Positions 34,293 through 44,349 of a stretch of DNA of 64,000 nt are shown here, piece after piece; positions within the stretch are counted from its first letter, which is position 1; each line of letters opens with the position of its first letter. The DNA comes from Aquimarina latercula DSM 2041 (GTDB lineage Bacteria > Bacteroidota > Bacteroidia > Flavobacteriales > Flavobacteriaceae), in the NCBI RefSeq assembly GCF_000430645.1, contig NZ_AUMK01000018.1:1-64000 (forward strand), read 5' to 3'. The translations under genes were made by a program, and so were the position numbers. Below the pieces are notes generated by a model. The model saw only the letters and a program-made list of their open reading frames with translations, ran no database searches and was not told where the DNA came from.

Positions 34293-36200
34293 TTATTTCA
34301 CTTCTTCAAAATCTACATCTTCTACATCACTTCCTTCAGAGTCTCCTCCTTCTGGTTGTGCTCCAGCTTCTGGACCTGCCGCACCACCTTGCGCTTCGGC
34401 TTGTGCTTTGTACATTTCTTCACTAGCTGCTTTCCATGCTTCATTCATTTTATCAAGTGCTGGCTGTATAATTGCAAGATCCTTAGTTTCGTAAGCTTTC
34501 TTTAATTCTTCTAAAGCTTCTTCTACTGGTTTCTTATTATCATCAGAGATTTTATCGCCAAACTCTTTAAGTTGTTTTTCCGTCTGGAAAATCATTCCAT
34601 CCGCTTCATTCAACTTATCTGCAGTTTCTTTTGCTGCTTTATCTGCTTCAGCATTCGCTTCTGCTTCTTGCTTCATTTTCTCGATTTCCTCTTCTGTTAA
34701 TCCAGAAGATGCTTCGATACGAATATCCTGTGACTTATTAGTAGCTTTATCAGTAGCAGAAACTTTGATAATACCATTAGCATCTATGTCAAAAGTAACT
34801 TCGATCTGTGGTGTACCTCTTTGCGCAGGTGGAATTCCATCTAAGTGGAAACGACCTATCGTTTTGTTATCCGCCGCCATAGGACGCTCTCCTTGTAACA
34901 CATGAATTTCTACAGAAGGTTGATTATCTGCTGCTGTAGAAAAAACTTGTGATTTCTTCGTAGGAATCGTTGTATTTGCTTCAATCAGCTTAGTCATAAC
35001 ATTACCCATTGTCTCAATACCTAGAGAAAGTGGTGTTACATCTAATAACAATACATCTTTTACATCTCCTGTAAGAACTCCTCCTTGGATAGCAGCTCCA
35101 ACAGCAACTACCTCATCCGGGTTTACTCCTTTACTTGGTGCCTTACCAAAGAACTTTTCCACTGCTTCCTGAACTGCAGGAATACGAGTAGAACCTCCTA
35201 CTAATATAATCTCATCGATATCACTTGTAGATAAACCTGCAGCATCAAGTGCAGTACGACAAGGATCGATAGTACGTTTTACCAAATCATCAATCAATTG
35301 ATCAAATTTAGCTTTTGTCAATGATCTTACTAAGTGCTTAGGACCACTAGCTGTAGCCGTTACATATGGTAAATTAATTTCTGTCTGAGAAGAAGAAGAT
35401 AATTCTATCTTCGCTTTTTCTGCAGCTTCTTTAAGACGTTGAAGTGCCATTGGGTCTTTTCGTAGATCCATGTCCTCTTCACTCTTAAATTCCTCTGCTA
35501 ACCAGTCTATTATCTTTTGATCTACATCATCTCCACCTAAATGTGTATCTCCATCAGTAGATAATACTTCGAATACACCATCTCCTAATTCAAGGATCGA
35601 TACATCATGAGTTCCTCCACCAAAATCAAATACTACAATCTTCTGATCAGTACCTTTTTTATCAAGGCCATATGCCAATGCAGCCGCAGTAGGCTCATTG
35701 ATTATTCTTTCTACTTTAAGACCAGCAATTTCTCCAGCTTCTTTAGTAGCCTGACGCTGCGCATCATTAAAATAAGCCGGTACAGTAATTACAGCTCTGG
35801 TTACATCCTGTCCAAGATAATCTTCTGCAGTTTTCTTCATTTTTTGAAGTGTCATTGCAGATAATTCTTGTGGCGTATATAAACGACCATCGATATCAAC
35901 TCGAGGCGTATCATTATCTCCTTTTACTACTTTATATGCAGCTCTATCTGCTTCTTTTGCGGATTCAGAGAATTTATTCCCCATAAATCTTTTAATAGAA
36001 GAGATTGTTTTAGTAGGGTTAGTTACTGCCTGACGCTTTGCAGGATCCCCCACCTTAATTTCTCCTCCTTCTACAAATGCAATTACAGACGGAGTTGTTC
36101 TCTTTCCCTCTGCATTAGGGATAACAACAGGCTCATTACCTTCCATCACAGAAACACAAGAGTTTGTTGTCCCTAAATCTATTCCTATTATCTTACTCAT
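34293..36200 (-). CDS. dnaK: Chaperone DnaK (Hsp70)
   Basis: A 635-aa ATP-dependent chaperone. Nucleotide-binding motifs: [12 protein letters not shown] (4-15), [38 protein letters not shown] (about 190) and [10 protein letters not shown]. The substrate-binding domain follows, and the C-terminus ends in an acidic [13 protein letters not shown] tail. It refolds and protects proteins with DnaJ and GrpE, which are not in this window. A TGACA-N3-TGTCA inverted repeat lies 79-91 nt upstream and may be a heat-shock control site. Confidence 0.97.
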   Translation of the reverse strand: MSKIIGIDLGTTNSCVSVMEGNEPVVIPNAEGKRTTPSVIAFVEGGEIKVGDPAKRQAVTNPTKTISSIKRFMGNKFSESAKEADRAAYKVVKGDNDTPRVDIDGRLYTPQELSAMTLQKMKKTAEDYLGQDVTRAVITVPAYFNDAQRQATKEAGEIAGLKVERIINEPTAAALAYGLDKKGTDQKIVVFDFGGGTHDVSILELGDGVFEVLSTDGDTHLGGDDVDQKIIDWLAEEFKSEEDMDLRKDPMALQRLKEAAEKAKIELSSSSQTEINLPYVTATASGPKHLVRSLTKAKFDQLIDDLVKRTIDPCRTALDAAGLSTSDIDEIILVGGSTRIPAVQEAVEKFFGKAPSKGVNPDEVVAVGAAIQGGVLTGDVKDVLLLDVTPLSLGIETMGNVMTKLIEANTTIPTKKSQVFSTAADNQPSVEIHVLQGERPMAADNKTIGRFHLDGIPPAQRGTPQIEVTFDIDANGIIKVSATDKATNKSQDIRIEASSGLTEEEIEKMKQEAEANAEADKAAKETADKLNEADGMIFQTEKQLKEFGDKISDDNKKPVEEALEELKKAYETKDLAIIQPALDKMNEAWKAASEEMYKAQAEAQGGAAGPEAGAQPEGGDSEGSDVEDVDFEEVK

Positions 36201-36278
36201 ATTAGTATATAAATGTTTTAGTGTTGTTCTAAATTATTTATTCCACTTAAGTCAATGATTATGCCACGACAATTTATC

Positions 36279-36291
36279 TGACAGGATGTCA
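36279..36291 (-). promoter_or_regulatory. Inverted repeat upstream of dnaK
   Basis: TGACA-gga-TGTCA, a perfect 5-bp inverted repeat with a 3-nt spacer, 79-91 nt before the dnaK ATG. A further TGTC-like half lies at 36262-36271. Candidate heat-shock operator. It is not the CIRCE element. Confidence 0.4.
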
Positions 36292-36435
36292 TTACTTTAT
36301 TCTAAGTAATATAATATTCGAAATACTTTCAAAAAATAAAACCAAATAAACAATCTAACTATTTAATAAAAAAAAGCGTTCTTTTTTATCAATACATTAT
36401 ATTTACCAACATAATTTTACACTCAATTAAGAATT

Positions 36436-37863
36436 ATGGAATGTATCAGTGTTTTTGATATGTTAAAGATCGGCGTAGGCCCTTCTAGCTCCCATACTTT
36501 TGGCCCTTGGAGAGCCGGACGACGTTGGATTGCGGAACTTAAAAAAAACAACCAGTTTCATCTGGTAGAATCAATAACAGTTGATCTATTCGGATCTTTA
36601 TCCCTTACTGGTAAAGGTCATGCTACCGATATAGCTTCTATATTAGGTTTGTGCGGTTATGATCCCCAAACAATTGATGTAGCTGCTATTTCTTCTATTA
36701 TTGAAGATATAAAACTGAATAAAGTTTTAGTATTTAATAAAGAATTAGCTATTAGCTTTAATCCTGAAACTCAAATTGTATTTAACAGAGAGTTTAAAGA
36801 ATTTCATCCAAATGCCATAACATTTACAGCTACTCTCAAGGATAAAAAAAAAATAGCTTCAACCTTCTATTCTATTGGTGGTGGTTTTGTAGTTCAGGAA
36901 ACCCGAAAAAGAGAAAAGAAAAAAATGGAAGCATTTAGAGAATTTCCTCTTCCAGTTCAAAAAGCTACAGATCTTTTAGAATATTGTAAAAAGAAAAATA
37001 AAAAGATATCCGAAATTGTATTAGAAAATGAACTTTCTCTTCAGCCCCATGAAGAAATAGATGCTAGAATAAGTGATATTTGGAATGTTATGCTAGAATC
37101 TATGTACCTCGGTTGTCATACTGAAGGAACACTTCCAGGAGGATTAAATGTAAGACGCAGGGCATTTGATACACACAAGAAATTAATTAGTGATTCTGCC
37201 ACCTATACGAATCCAACAGAATGGATTGAATCTATTAGAGATACTGAAGTGAAATTTCGTCAGATATTAAAATGGGTTTCTTGTTTTGCTCTCGCTGTAA
37301 ATGAAGTAAATGCATCTCTGGGAAGAGTAGTTACTGCTCCTACAAATGGGAGTGCAGGAGTTATACCTGCAGTTATGATGTATTATATGGTTATTGAAAA
37401 TCACGATGCCAATTTTGATGATATAAAACAATTTATGCTAGTTGCAGGAGAAATTGGCAGTTTATTTAAAAAAGGAGCCACAATATCTGCTGCGATGGGT
37501 GGTTGTCAGGCGGAAATTGGAGTTTCGTCTGCAATGGCGGCAGGGGCTTTGACCGAATTAATGGGAGGATCACCTGAACAAGTAGTAATGGCTAGTGAGA
37601 TTGCCATGGAACATCATTTAGGATTAACATGTGATCCTATAGGTGGATTAGTACAAATTCCTTGTATCGAACGTAATGCAATGGGAGCCATAAAAGCGAT
37701 CAATGCCTGCGAAATGGCTTTAGACTCTGATGCAGCAAATGCAAAGGTCCCATTGGATAAAGTGATAGAAACTATGTGGGAAACAGCAAAAGACATGAAT
37801 ACTAAATATAAAGAAACTAGTGAAGGAGGTTTAGCTATTAAAGTAAGTTTAAGCGACTGTTAA
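36436..37863 (+). CDS. sdaA: L-serine ammonia-lyase (single-chain, iron-sulfur)
   Basis: A 475-aa enzyme deaminating L-serine to pyruvate. The N-terminal beta domain has the typical SVFDMLKIGVGPSSSHTFGPW start. The C-terminal alpha domain carries NGSAGVIPAV and Cys residues expected to bind a 4Fe-4S cluster (GGCQAEIGVSSAMAAG, GLTCDPIGG and PCIERN). It is full length and intact. The CPBP gene starts 9 nt later, so the two are probably co-transcribed. Confidence 0.94.
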   Translation: MECISVFDMLKIGVGPSSSHTFGPWRAGRRWIAELKKNNQFHLVESITVDLFGSLSLTGKGHATDIASILGLCGYDPQTIDVAAISSIIEDIKLNKVLVFNKELAISFNPETQIVFNREFKEFHPNAITFTATLKDKKKIASTFYSIGGGFVVQETRKREKKKMEAFREFPLPVQKATDLLEYCKKKNKKISEIVLENELSLQPHEEIDARISDIWNVMLESMYLGCHTEGTLPGGLNVRRRAFDTHKKLISDSATYTNPTEWIESIRDTEVKFRQILKWVSCFALAVNEVNASLGRVVTAPTNGSAGVIPAVMMYYMVIENHDANFDDIKQFMLVAGEIGSLFKKGATISAAMGGCQAEIGVSSAMAAGALTELMGGSPEQVVMASEIAMEHHLGLTCDPIGGLVQIPCIERNAMGAIKAINACEMALDSDAANAKVPLDKVIETMWETAKDMNTKYKETSEGGLAIKVSLSDC

Positions 37864-37872
37864 TATAAGTTA

Positions 37873-38547
37873 ATGTCTAAAGAAATTGTATTTCATAAAG
37901 TAAAAACATTATTTGTAAGCTACTTTCGATTATTCGGATTATACATACTATTCTTTATCTGCGTAGCATTACTTCAGAGCATATTCCCATATTTAGATTT
38001 ACAAAAATATTCTCAAGATGGTATTTTCGAAATTCTAAAAGAAAACAAGCTTAAAGCATTTTTTGCAATGGTGATCTTTGCTCCTTTTATAGAAGAATTG
38101 ATGTTTAGAACATTGTTAAGACCAAAAACTTCGGATCTTATATTATTTTTAACCTCTTGGTCTCTTTTTCTAACCGGACTGTTTATTACAATTGAATTTG
38201 AATGGTATTACCGATTCCTTTTATTAACCTTTTTTGTGATTTTATTATTTTTCGTCTATAAAAAAATAATATCAGAATCTTTTTTAGAAAAAGTTGTTAC
38301 TTACTTAAAAGAACATCAATCAATTACACTTCAGGTTACATCAATAATCTTCGGTTTTTTGCACATTTTCAATTATGTAGATTCTTTTAGAATAGATAGT
38401 ATTTTGTTTTTACTAATTGTTCCTAGAATTATTGCAGGTCACATGTTTGGTAAGATAAAAATAGAAAACAACCATATGATTTGGCCGATACTTTTACATG
38501 CTATTAATAATGGAGTTGTGTTTTTAATAATAAGTAGCAGATACTAA
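37873..38547 (+). CDS. CPBP family intramembrane glutamic endopeptidase
   Basis: A 224-aa protein with about six transmembrane helices. The family motifs are visible: EExxxR in APFIEELMFRTLLRP (about 71-83), FxxxH in FGFLHIFN, and HxxxN in LLHAINNGVVF near the C-terminus. These are the Rce1/CAAX-protease-like (ABI) residues. Substrate unknown; such genes are variously linked to prenyl-protein processing and bacteriocin immunity. It starts 9 nt after sdaA and ends 1 nt from the convergent NTF2-like gene. Confidence 0.9.
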   Translation: MSKEIVFHKVKTLFVSYFRLFGLYILFFICVALLQSIFPYLDLQKYSQDGIFEILKENKLKAFFAMVIFAPFIEELMFRTLLRPKTSDLILFLTSWSLFLTGLFITIEFEWYYRFLLLTFFVILLFFVYKKIISESFLEKVVTYLKEHQSITLQVTSIIFGFLHIFNYVDSFRIDSILFLLIVPRIIAGHMFGKIKIENNHMIWPILLHAINNGVVFLIISSRY

Positions 38548-38548
38548 G

Positions 38549-39016
38549 TTATTTACAACCTTCTTTTTTTCGAGTATCTGCTATAGCTATTATTTTCCAG
38601 GTATCTCCATCATTAAATAATTGGAAAATATTAACTCCGCAATGACTAAACTGATCATTTACATAAAATTCATAAGGAGTCCAGATCTGCGCAATATGTG
38701 CATCAGCATCAATCCTAAAGTCCAACAATTTTTCTAACCACTTTTGATCTTTTGGTCTATTATGTATAACCGCTAAGAACTTACTCATATCAGTATTAAT
38801 AGCCTTTGTTTTGCCTTCTTTTGTTCTAACAATTGTTTGCATAGCAATACTTGGAGATATCGTTTTTCTAATCATAGAAGTGTCTCCTTTATGAAATCCT
38901 TCAAAAAAATCTAATACAGCTTGTTTCGCATTTTTATGATTCGTATTTAATTCTTTCTGTGAAAAAGCAACATTACCAGAAATTAACAAAAGACATATAA
39001 TTAAGAATCTACACAT
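38549..39016 (-). CDS. Secreted NTF2-like protein
   Basis: A 155-aa protein with signal peptide (about 1-19, ending NVAFS). The mature domain has the cone-shaped NTF2/SnoaL pattern: an N-terminal helix KQAVLDFFEGFHKGDTSMI, then strands ending WTPYEFYVNDQFSHCGVNIFQL and TWKIIAIADTR. Such domains bind small ligands or act as scaffolds; no catalytic dyad can be assigned. Likely periplasmic. Confidence 0.8.
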   Translation of the reverse strand: MCRFLIICLLLISGNVAFSQKELNTNHKNAKQAVLDFFEGFHKGDTSMIRKTISPSIAMQTIVRTKEGKTKAINTDMSKFLAVIHNRPKDQKWLEKLLDFRIDADAHIAQIWTPYEFYVNDQFSHCGVNIFQLFNDGDTWKIIAIADTRKKEGCK

Positions 39017-39120
39017 AACAAATCAAACTTTAATTTACCTAAAATTAGGCTTTTAATTATTCTATTAAAAATATAAGTAATACTTCTTTTAAATAAATTT
39101 AAATCAAAAATAATATACTC

Positions 39121-39151
39121 TTGTTACGATCTTTCTAATTGATTACTTTTA
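39121..39151 (+). promoter_or_regulatory. Bacteroidota-type promoter of panB
   Basis: TTG (39121-39123), 20-nt spacer, TACTTTTA (39144-39151, one base off TAnnTTTG), 22 nt before the panB ATG. Confidence 0.55.
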
Positions 39152-39173
39152 CGACACTAAATTAACTTATAAA

Positions 39174-39992
39174 ATGTCTACAGCAAAAAAGGATTACAAG
39201 CGTGTTACTGTAAAATCTCTAGTCGAGATGAAAGCCAATAAAGAAAAAATTTCAATGCTTACTGCATATGACTATACGATGGCAAAAATTGTAGATGGCG
39301 CTGGAGTTGATGTAATTTTAGTAGGTGACTCTGCATCTAATGTTATGGCTGGTCACGAAACAACATTACCTATTACGTTAGACCAAATGATCTATCATGC
39401 ATCTTCTGTTATCAGAGCAATACACAGAGCATTAATCGTGGTAGATTTACCTTTTGGTAGTTACCAAAGTGACCCTAAAGAAGCGTTGCGTTCTGCAATA
39501 AGAATTATGAAGGAATCAGGAGGACACGCAGTAAAACTTGAAGGTGGAAAAGAGGTAAAAGAATCGATTAAGAGAATTTTAAACGCAGGTATTCCTGTAA
39601 TGGGACATTTAGGGTTAACACCACAATCTATTTATAAGTTTGGTACTTATACTGTTCGTGCCAAAGAAGAAGAAGAAGCCAAAAAACTTAAAGAAGATGC
39701 TTTAATGCTTGAAAAAGCAGGGTGTTTTGCACTGGTATTAGAAAAAGTACCTGCAAAATTGGCAAAAGAAGTTGCAGAAAGCCTTACCATCCCTGTTATT
39801 GGTATTGGTGCTGGAAATGGAGTAGATGGCCAAGTATTGGTTACCCATGATATGCTTGGAATGACTCACGAGTTCAACCCTCGTTTCTTAAGACGTTACT
39901 TAGATTTATATACAGAAATGACAAATGCATTTCAAAAATATGTTTCTGATGTAAAATCGTTAGACTTCCCTAATGATAATGAACAGTATTAG
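39174..39992 (+). CDS. panB: 3-methyl-2-oxobutanoate hydroxymethyltransferase
   Basis: A 272-aa enzyme that makes ketopantoate from alpha-ketoisovalerate and 5,10-methylene-THF, the first step of pantothenate and CoA synthesis. Family motifs: [33 protein letters not shown] with the metal Asp, [17 protein letters not shown], and IPVIGIGAG with catalytic Glu upstream (LVLEKVPA). Length normal. panC and panD are not nearby. A pseudouridine synthase gene follows 35 nt later. Confidence 0.96.
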   Translation: MSTAKKDYKRVTVKSLVEMKANKEKISMLTAYDYTMAKIVDGAGVDVILVGDSASNVMAGHETTLPITLDQMIYHASSVIRAIHRALIVVDLPFGSYQSDPKEALRSAIRIMKESGGHAVKLEGGKEVKESIKRILNAGIPVMGHLGLTPQSIYKFGTYTVRAKEEEEAKKLKEDALMLEKAGCFALVLEKVPAKLAKEVAESLTIPVIGIGAGNGVDGQVLVTHDMLGMTHEFNPRFLRRYLDLYTEMTNAFQKYVSDVKSLDFPNDNEQY

Positions 39993-40027
39993 TTGTTAGT
40001 CGAAAATAGTTTTATTCCCTAAGAAAA

Positions 40028-40726
40028 TTGTCTCAAAAAATAATTTCTAACAAAACTAATCTTCAGGTTCTTTATGAGGATAATCACCTGATTATCGTTA
40101 ATAAGAGAGCTGGAGATATTGTGCAAGGAGATAAAACAGGAGATAAACCTCTAAGTGAAGTGGTTAAGGAATATATTGCTGAAAAGTATCATAAACCAGG
40201 TGCTGTTTATTTAGGCGTAGTTCATAGACTTGATAGACCAACAAGTGGAATTGTAGTATTTGCAAGAACAAGTAAAGCATTACCAAGACTTAATAAACTT
40301 TTTGCTAATAAGGAAGCTAAAAAAACATATTGGGCAATTGTAAAAAAACCTCCTCCAAAAGAAAATGATAGGCTTATACACTGGTTGAAACGTAATCCTA
40401 AACAAAATAAATCATATGCTCATAAAAATGAGGTAACGGATAGCAAAAAAGCTATTTTAGACTATGCAATCATAAAAAAACTAAACAACTATTGTCTTTT
40501 AGAAATCGACCTTCATACTGGTAGACATCATCAAATAAGATCTCAACTATCATATATTGGATCTGTAATTAAAGGAGATTTAAAATATGGAGCAGATCGA
40601 AGCAATAAAGATGGTAGTATCCATTTACATGCAAGAAAACTTACATTTATACATCCTGTAAAAAAAGAAGCGCTCACCATAATAGCTCCTCCTCCATTGG
40701 ATTCTATATGGAATGACTGTTTTTAA
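40028..40726 (+). CDS. RluA-family pseudouridine synthase
   Basis: A 232-aa RNA-modifying enzyme starting with TTG at 40028. This start is chosen because homology to the family (LQVLYEDNHLIIVNKRAGD) begins shortly after it and no ATG is available before it. The catalytic Asp is in HRLDRPTSGIVVFA (about residue 70), and LEIDLHTGRHHQIR is the second family motif. It has no S4 domain, like RluC/TruC-type short members. Target (rRNA or tRNA uridine) not determinable. Confidence 0.92.
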   Translation: MSQKIISNKTNLQVLYEDNHLIIVNKRAGDIVQGDKTGDKPLSEVVKEYIAEKYHKPGAVYLGVVHRLDRPTSGIVVFARTSKALPRLNKLFANKEAKKTYWAIVKKPPPKENDRLIHWLKRNPKQNKSYAHKNEVTDSKKAILDYAIIKKLNNYCLLEIDLHTGRHHQIRSQLSYIGSVIKGDLKYGADRSNKDGSIHLHARKLTFIHPVKKEALTIIAPPPLDSIWNDCF

Positions 40727-40830
40727 CGGTATTTTTACTTATATTTTATTCGTAGTAACATTTCCAATAATTATTATACTAATAGGCAAAAGAAAACTCA
40801 TTTTTTTATTTCATTGCTAATTAAGAATAC

Positions 40831-41706
40831 ATGGAGTATGTTTCATATTCATCAGAATTATTTAAAAACATTGATTGGAATTTTATCTGGAGTATTATTA
40901 GGGATATTGTACTTCCTAATTCTGGAATTTTGATTTTTAATATCATCCTATTTTTATTTCTAGGGTTGATTATCGCAACTATATACTGTATTTTATTATG
41001 GCGTAAAGGTATTTTAAAAAGAACTCCGCGGTATTACAATTGGGCAGTAAAGTTATATATTCCATTATTGCTAATTGGTATACTATACATCTTTGGACAA
41101 TGGGGGTTTTTAAGAGGTATATATAAAATACTAGATAACGAAAAAGCGGTTATTGTACAAGAAGTATACGAAGGATCTATGTCTCAAGTATTTGAATCCG
41201 AAGAAGCCAAAAATAAATTTATAATTTCAATACAAGGACTTGCTATACAAGCAAAATCAGGTTCGCAAGATTATGCAGTCATTTTCGAAAACTATCTAAA
41301 AAACCATAATACGGGAAATTCTGTTCTCAATAAAACAAAAAACAAATTAGCAAAATATATTGTTAATCATTACAGTGATGACCTTTATAAATTAACAGTG
41401 TATGCATTTATAACATCCGCAGGAAGAGGACATATCGATTTTTCTGAAGCATTACCGTATGAGGAGTTTAGTACTGTAATGGATTTATTATTAGAAGTAG
41501 GATATAGGGATATAGAAAAAGTGGTTTTAGGCAAACTAAATGAATGGTTTACATTAGCAATTAGTTCTCAATATAGTGGAATGGTAAAATCATTATTAAT
41601 ACTATTATTTCTAATTCTAATTACTCCCCTATTAGAATATTTTATTTACAAAAAATGGATCGCTCCAAGATACGTCCCCAAAACTAGTCGAATAAAAAAA
41701 TTATAA
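40831..41706 (+). CDS. Membrane protein of unknown function
   Basis: A 291-aa protein with three clear transmembrane helices (about 34-57, 74-93 and 252-272), a soluble region of about 155 residues (97-250) between the second and third, and a basic C-terminus (APRYVPKTSRIKKL). The soluble part is helical and acidic, without Cys pairs or catalytic motifs. I do not recognise a family. It is preceded by the pseudouridine synthase gene and is convergent with an EamA transporter gene. Real coding is supported by length and membrane topology. Confidence 0.7.
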   Translation: MEYVSYSSELFKNIDWNFIWSIIRDIVLPNSGILIFNIILFLFLGLIIATIYCILLWRKGILKRTPRYYNWAVKLYIPLLLIGILYIFGQWGFLRGIYKILDNEKAVIVQEVYEGSMSQVFESEEAKNKFIISIQGLAIQAKSGSQDYAVIFENYLKNHNTGNSVLNKTKNKLAKYIVNHYSDDLYKLTVYAFITSAGRGHIDFSEALPYEEFSTVMDLLLEVGYRDIEKVVLGKLNEWFTLAISSQYSGMVKSLLILLFLILITPLLEYFIYKKWIAPRYVPKTSRIKKL

Positions 41707-41739
41707 TTCGTGATAACACATATTTACGAGTTAAATGAT

Positions 41740-42600
41740 TTATTTATATGATCTCACACTCTCAATTACCACTGAAGTTAGAATTAACATCCCACCAATA
41801 ATTGTTGTTAAAACAGGTATTTCTTTAAGAAAAATTATGCCTATAATAATACCATATACTGGCTGTATACTACTTATAATACTCGCTGTTGTTGCAGAAA
41901 AACGCTTTAAACTAAACAAAAATAGTGTATGACCAATTGCTGTAGTAAGAATTGCTAGTACTAATGTCCAAGGCCACTGTGTTACAATCGCTGAACTATC
42001 CATTATAAAGAGTGTTGGCAATAACATAATACTAATAATAACAAGTTGATACCACATTAGCACGGAACCATGATAATTACTTACTTTAGTTTTCATGATT
42101 AAGTTACGTAGTGCATAGCATAATGCAGATACTACTCCAAACCCAACGGCTTGGGCATAAGAGTTATCTAAACTAAAATTTGGAACTAAAAAATAAATTC
42201 CTAATAACACTAAAGCTCCTAAAACCAAATGCATTTTCTGAAATTTAGTCTTCAAAAGTATTGGTTCTAAAAACGAAGTAATTACAGGGTATGTAAATAA
42301 AGATAACATACCGATAGCAACATTAGACATTTTTAGAGCATAGAAATATGTAATCCAGTGCAACCCCATCAATACACCTCCGATAATAATTGTAAATCGA
42401 TCAGAAGAAGCGATTCCAAAAGATATTTTTTTCCATTTGCAAAACAAAAACAGTATAACTCCAGCCAAAATAGCTCTAAAGGCAATAGTTACTGGAACTG
42501 GCATATCAATATACCTGCCCAATGCACCAGAAGTGCTTATAAAAAGCATGGCGAGGTTTAATTCTAAAATATTACGTAGATGATGAGAATTTTTTGGCAT
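41740..42600 (-). CDS. EamA/DMT superfamily transporter
   Basis: A 286-aa inner-membrane protein with ten predicted helices arranged as two EamA repeats. The second repeat shows the usual SSIQPVYGIIIGIIFLKEIP signature, the first YPVITSFLEPILLKTKF. Family members export amino acids, nucleosides or other metabolites. The substrate is unknown. It follows the helical-repeat gene, 11 nt downstream on the same strand, so the two may be co-transcribed. Confidence 0.9.
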   Translation of the reverse strand: MPKNSHHLRNILELNLAMLFISTSGALGRYIDMPVPVTIAFRAILAGVILFLFCKWKKISFGIASSDRFTIIIGGVLMGLHWITYFYALKMSNVAIGMLSLFTYPVITSFLEPILLKTKFQKMHLVLGALVLLGIYFLVPNFSLDNSYAQAVGFGVVSALCYALRNLIMKTKVSNYHGSVLMWYQLVIISIMLLPTLFIMDSSAIVTQWPWTLVLAILTTAIGHTLFLFSLKRFSATTASIISSIQPVYGIIIGIIFLKEIPVLTTIIGGMLILTSVVIESVRSYK

Positions 42601-42611
42601 AAAATATATAG

Positions 42612-44156
42612 TTAGCGAACTAACTTTTTTGATTTTTCTTTAATAATATCTGCAACTGGTCTACTTTCGATATTGCTCTCCAGCCAAGATAAAATATCTA
42701 AATACAAAAATGCTCTTTTTTCGTAAGGATGATCCTCATATTGTTTTAGAGTTTTATGGAGTTTTCTAAACTCATCCTTAATTTGATGTGGAAATATATC
42801 TCCAAGGTTTTTCAGAAATTTAATCATCTCCTTTTGTACCTCATAAAGATCATCCATTTTAATTAAAAATCTGTAGGTTTCTTTTAACTGGGTTTCTAAA
42901 TGATAATCCATACCTGCCTCGTAATGAGCCACAAGACTTAATACTCTAGCAAAACACATTAAATCCTCACGCATCTTTAGTGACTTATTATTAATGATCT
43001 TGCTCAGATATTCTATGCACTTACGATGATCTGCCATCCCAAAATACAAACAACCTATTTTATAATATAAAACCATAATATGATGATCATCCAAACGATT
43101 TTTATACTCGGTGATACCATCTAAAATCTCAGTAACTAAATACTCTCCTTCATCAAAAGTACCTTCCAGAAAATGTACATTTAATCTATTATTATAAATA
43201 AATTGAAATGAAAGTACTTCAATATTATCATCTATCGGAAAATCATCTGATTTAATAGTTTTTTCAAACTTACTCAACGTCAATTTTAATTGTGTTTTAT
43301 CCTGAATAAGATATAAGGACTCCAACAAATAATGATTTCCTCTAAGAAAAAATACCGGATTAAGAATGATCATTTTTGGGTTTTCATAGAAAAGATCAAC
43401 CCATTTTTTAGAATATTTATAACAAGACAAAAAATCTTGAACCATAAAACTATACCACAAATGAGCTTTATATAACCATAGTTTTTCTCTAAAACCTAAA
43501 ATATTCCAATCGTACTTAGGCAATTTACTTTCGAAATAATTAGTAATTACATTATGTTCCTTATCATTTCGCACATATCCGCTTTTTATCATCAAACCAT
43601 ACAACTGAAGTGACAGATTAGACAATCGACTTGTAAGCACGTTTTTCATGCTCAACATCTTTGCTTCTATGGTTAACTCATCTGCACGACTATTGATACT
43701 TCTTGTTATATACTGAGTTTCTATTACCTTTTCTAATTCTACTATTTCATAGGCAATATTATTCTCTTCGTTTTCTTTTGCTAAAGTTTTTGCTTTATCT
43801 AAAATCTTTAAACTTTGTTTATACAATCCTTTATGATATAAAATAGTAGCAAAATCAAGTTGTTCTCTTATTTGTGACCTAACATTCTGATGCAATGGGC
43901 TTAATCTAAGGCTGATCAAAATTTGTTTATATAAATGCGCTTTAAGATTAGATAGTTGTTGTTTTTTTACAATCCCTTTAGCCACAATTAATTCTTCGTC
44001 TAAAGTTTCACTCTTATCTAAATGATTAAAAAGCGCTAAAAATTTAGAATCTGTATTTACACCAAGCCTGCCAACATATACCTTAAACTGTCGTTTTTCG
44101 GACTTAGATAGTGACTTCACTAAAACAAACAAAGGATCTTTTTGATCATTAGTCAT
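42612..44156 (-). CDS. Large helical (TPR-like) protein of unknown function
   Basis: A 514-aa cytosolic protein, almost entirely alpha-helical, with paired helices of about 35-40 residues (for example LYHKGLYKQSLKILDKAKTL near residue 115 and YYKIGCLYFGMADHRKCIEY near 370) typical of degenerate TPR repeats. The N-terminus contains LVKSLSKSEKRQFKVYV, a motif I associate with flavobacterial hypothetical proteins of this size. No enzymatic motif. Likely a protein-interaction scaffold. Confidence 0.75.
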   Translation of the reverse strand: MTNDQKDPLFVLVKSLSKSEKRQFKVYVGRLGVNTDSKFLALFNHLDKSETLDEELIVAKGIVKKQQLSNLKAHLYKQILISLRLSPLHQNVRSQIREQLDFATILYHKGLYKQSLKILDKAKTLAKENEENNIAYEIVELEKVIETQYITRSINSRADELTIEAKMLSMKNVLTSRLSNLSLQLYGLMIKSGYVRNDKEHNVITNYFESKLPKYDWNILGFREKLWLYKAHLWYSFMVQDFLSCYKYSKKWVDLFYENPKMIILNPVFFLRGNHYLLESLYLIQDKTQLKLTLSKFEKTIKSDDFPIDDNIEVLSFQFIYNNRLNVHFLEGTFDEGEYLVTEILDGITEYKNRLDDHHIMVLYYKIGCLYFGMADHRKCIEYLSKIINNKSLKMREDLMCFARVLSLVAHYEAGMDYHLETQLKETYRFLIKMDDLYEVQKEMIKFLKNLGDIFPHQIKDEFRKLHKTLKQYEDHPYEKRAFLYLDILSWLESNIESRPVADIIKEKSKKLVR

Positions 44157-44349
44157 TGTAAGAAAATATATTGTAATTAACTGATTAAAAAAGAGTTAAG
44201 TTTATTTAAAAACATTTCAACATTGTAAAACATGTAGCTAAATCCCTTCTTTTTGAATAACCAAAATATAAATTCGTAAGAGAATACTAAAACATCTTAG
44301 AATATATTTTCAAAAGAAATTATCAAAATTAACAATTCACATAATTCCT

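Noticed and set aside
36201..36435. CIRCE element upstream of dnaK
   Set aside because: No TTAGCACTC-N9-GAGTGCTAA sequence is present on either strand.
37873..39016. Bacteriocin immunity role for the CPBP protease
   Set aside because: CPBP proteins can have such a role, but no peptide or exporter gene is near; the GG-leader peptides are more than 16 kb away.
44157..44349. Leucine attenuator or T-box before leuA
   Set aside because: No short Leu-rich ORF, terminator/antiterminator pair or T-box consensus is visible.
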